The notes under the pieces: model-generated
Seen by the model: the letters and a program-made list of their open reading frames with translations, nothing else
Database searches by the model: none
Told to the model about the DNA's origin: nothing
Made by a program: the position numbers and the translations under genes
Assembly (NCBI RefSeq): GCF_022346885.1
Contig: NZ_JAKRNK010000001.1
Coordinates: 372,001 to 436,000 of the forward strand
Direction: 5' to 3'
Source of the DNA: Paenibacillus sp. ACRRX
GTDB lineage: Bacteria > Bacillota > Bacilli > Paenibacillales > Paenibacillaceae
Length of the DNA stretch: 64,000 bases
Shown: positions 63,574 through 64,000 of the stretch, one piece after another
Layout: each line of letters begins with the position of its first letter
How positions within the stretch are numbered: the stretch's first letter is position 1

Positions 63574-64000
63574 TTGAATAGCAAATGTGTGCAGCGTCTC
63601 TACATGTTAAGGGAAGCAGGGACGATGTGCTTACAATCCAATCAAGAGCCAATAAACGCGAGGGTTGGTGCTCCGACATTACTCGTGGTAGACGATAGAG
63701 AGGTTGCACTCTCTATTAACGGCAAGTGCTTCCCTGTGGGAAAGGGTAGTATCGTATTTATGAGACCGGAATCGACGTATGAGATCTCCTACTCAGGGCA
63801 GAGGAAGAAACTTCAACTCCCGTATGTGCAGTATGATATGTACCTGTGCAGTCGCTGGGACGGAGATGCCGTCACCTATGAACTAGCCCATACGGAGCTT
63901 CCAATAAACGGAGTCTTGTCCGTTGGTGTGAATAAGAAGGTGATGTCTTGGTTTCGTGACCTACGCGAGTGCTGGATAGGTACGAGAGAGATGGATGATG
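63574..64000 (+). CDS. Probable AraC-type regulator, N-terminal part (cut by right edge)
   Basis: TTG 63574, eight bases after GGAGGGG, opens a frame of 142 codons that is still open at base 64000. The visible part (LLVVDDREVALSINGKCFPV, then VFMRPESTYEISYSG, then VQYDMYLCS) has the cupin-like beta strands of the ligand-binding region found at the front of Paenibacillus AraC regulators, often fused to a siderophore-binding domain (Btr type). The DNA-binding part is outside the window, so the call rests on this region and the Fur-like box. Confidence 0.5.
   Translation, partial: MNSKCVQRLYMLREAGTMCLQSNQEPINARVGAPTLLVVDDREVALSINGKCFPVGKGSIVFMRPESTYEISYSGQRKKLQLPYVQYDMYLCSRWDGDAVTYELAHTELPINGVLSVGVNKKVMSWFRDLRECWIGTREMDD

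Overview
The window reads as a chromosomal segment of a spore-forming, low-to-medium GC Firmicute of the genus Paenibacillus. The evidence is three proteins with S-layer-homology (SLH) repeats, a B12-dependent ribonucleotide reductase, the Bacillus-type pair yqhG/yqhH, a CwlD-like amidase, and above all a cholesterol-dependent cytolysin carrying the [11 protein letters not shown] undecapeptide and very close to alveolysin. That last gene points to P. alvei or a near relative (inference). Many genes use TTG or GTG starts behind strong GGAGG-type ribosome binding sites. No rRNA, tRNA, CRISPR array or intact insertion sequence was seen.

Layout. 0-4.8 kb: the end of an exopolysaccharide cluster (GT4 glycosyltransferase cut by the left edge, Wzy-like polymerase, Wzx-like flippase, an anchored protein). 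4.9-19 kb: housekeeping and cell-envelope genes, namely a nucleoside hydrolase, an SLH-anchored GH18 hydrolase, a divergent polysaccharide deacetylase, a CwlD-like amidase, YqzE, YqhG/YqhH, and nrdJ behind two NrdR boxes. 19-33 kb: an AT-richer accessory region with an orphan response regulator, a Fur-box-preceded siderophore ABC importer of the YclNOPQ/FatBCDE type, a DUF4097-like lipoprotein, an ECF sigma/anti-sigma pair, a broken tyrosine recombinase, small orphan genes, a decayed gene, and copies of an interspersed palindromic repeat. 33-36 kb: the alveolysin-type toxin and a DinB protein. 36-46 kb: a glnQHMP-type amino-acid importer, a giant SLH-anchored metallophosphatase, and a GlnK/GlnL-like two-component system. 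46-51 kb: a secreted ETX/MTX2 toxin, a DsbA-like plus nitroreductase operon behind a palindromic operator that overlaps its promoter, a cupin protein and a GNAT enzyme. 51-55 kb: a processive GT2, a membrane acyltransferase and a GH18 chitinase-like protein forming one polysaccharide locus. 55-64 kb: a second nitroreductase, a YdaF-like acetyltransferase, an ABC exporter with a zinc ribbon coupled to a DUF1854 protein, a MutS2-like protein without Smr domain behind a leader-peptide attenuator, a CHY zinc finger, a Cu/Zn SOD lipoprotein, and a Fur-box-preceded regulator cut by the right edge.

How the genes work together. Iron acquisition (19.5-24.5 kb and the right edge) is tied together by three Fur-like boxes. 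The glutamine importer and the GlnKL-like sensor lie within 8 kb of each other. Two unrelated pore-forming toxins suggest an animal- or insect-associated lifestyle. The most unusual non-coding structure is the 350-bp leader before the MutS2-like gene: promoter, 7-codon leader ORF whose end is one arm of a long inverted repeat, a segment able to form an antiterminator, and two intrinsic terminators. It has the design of a ribosome-mediated attenuator.
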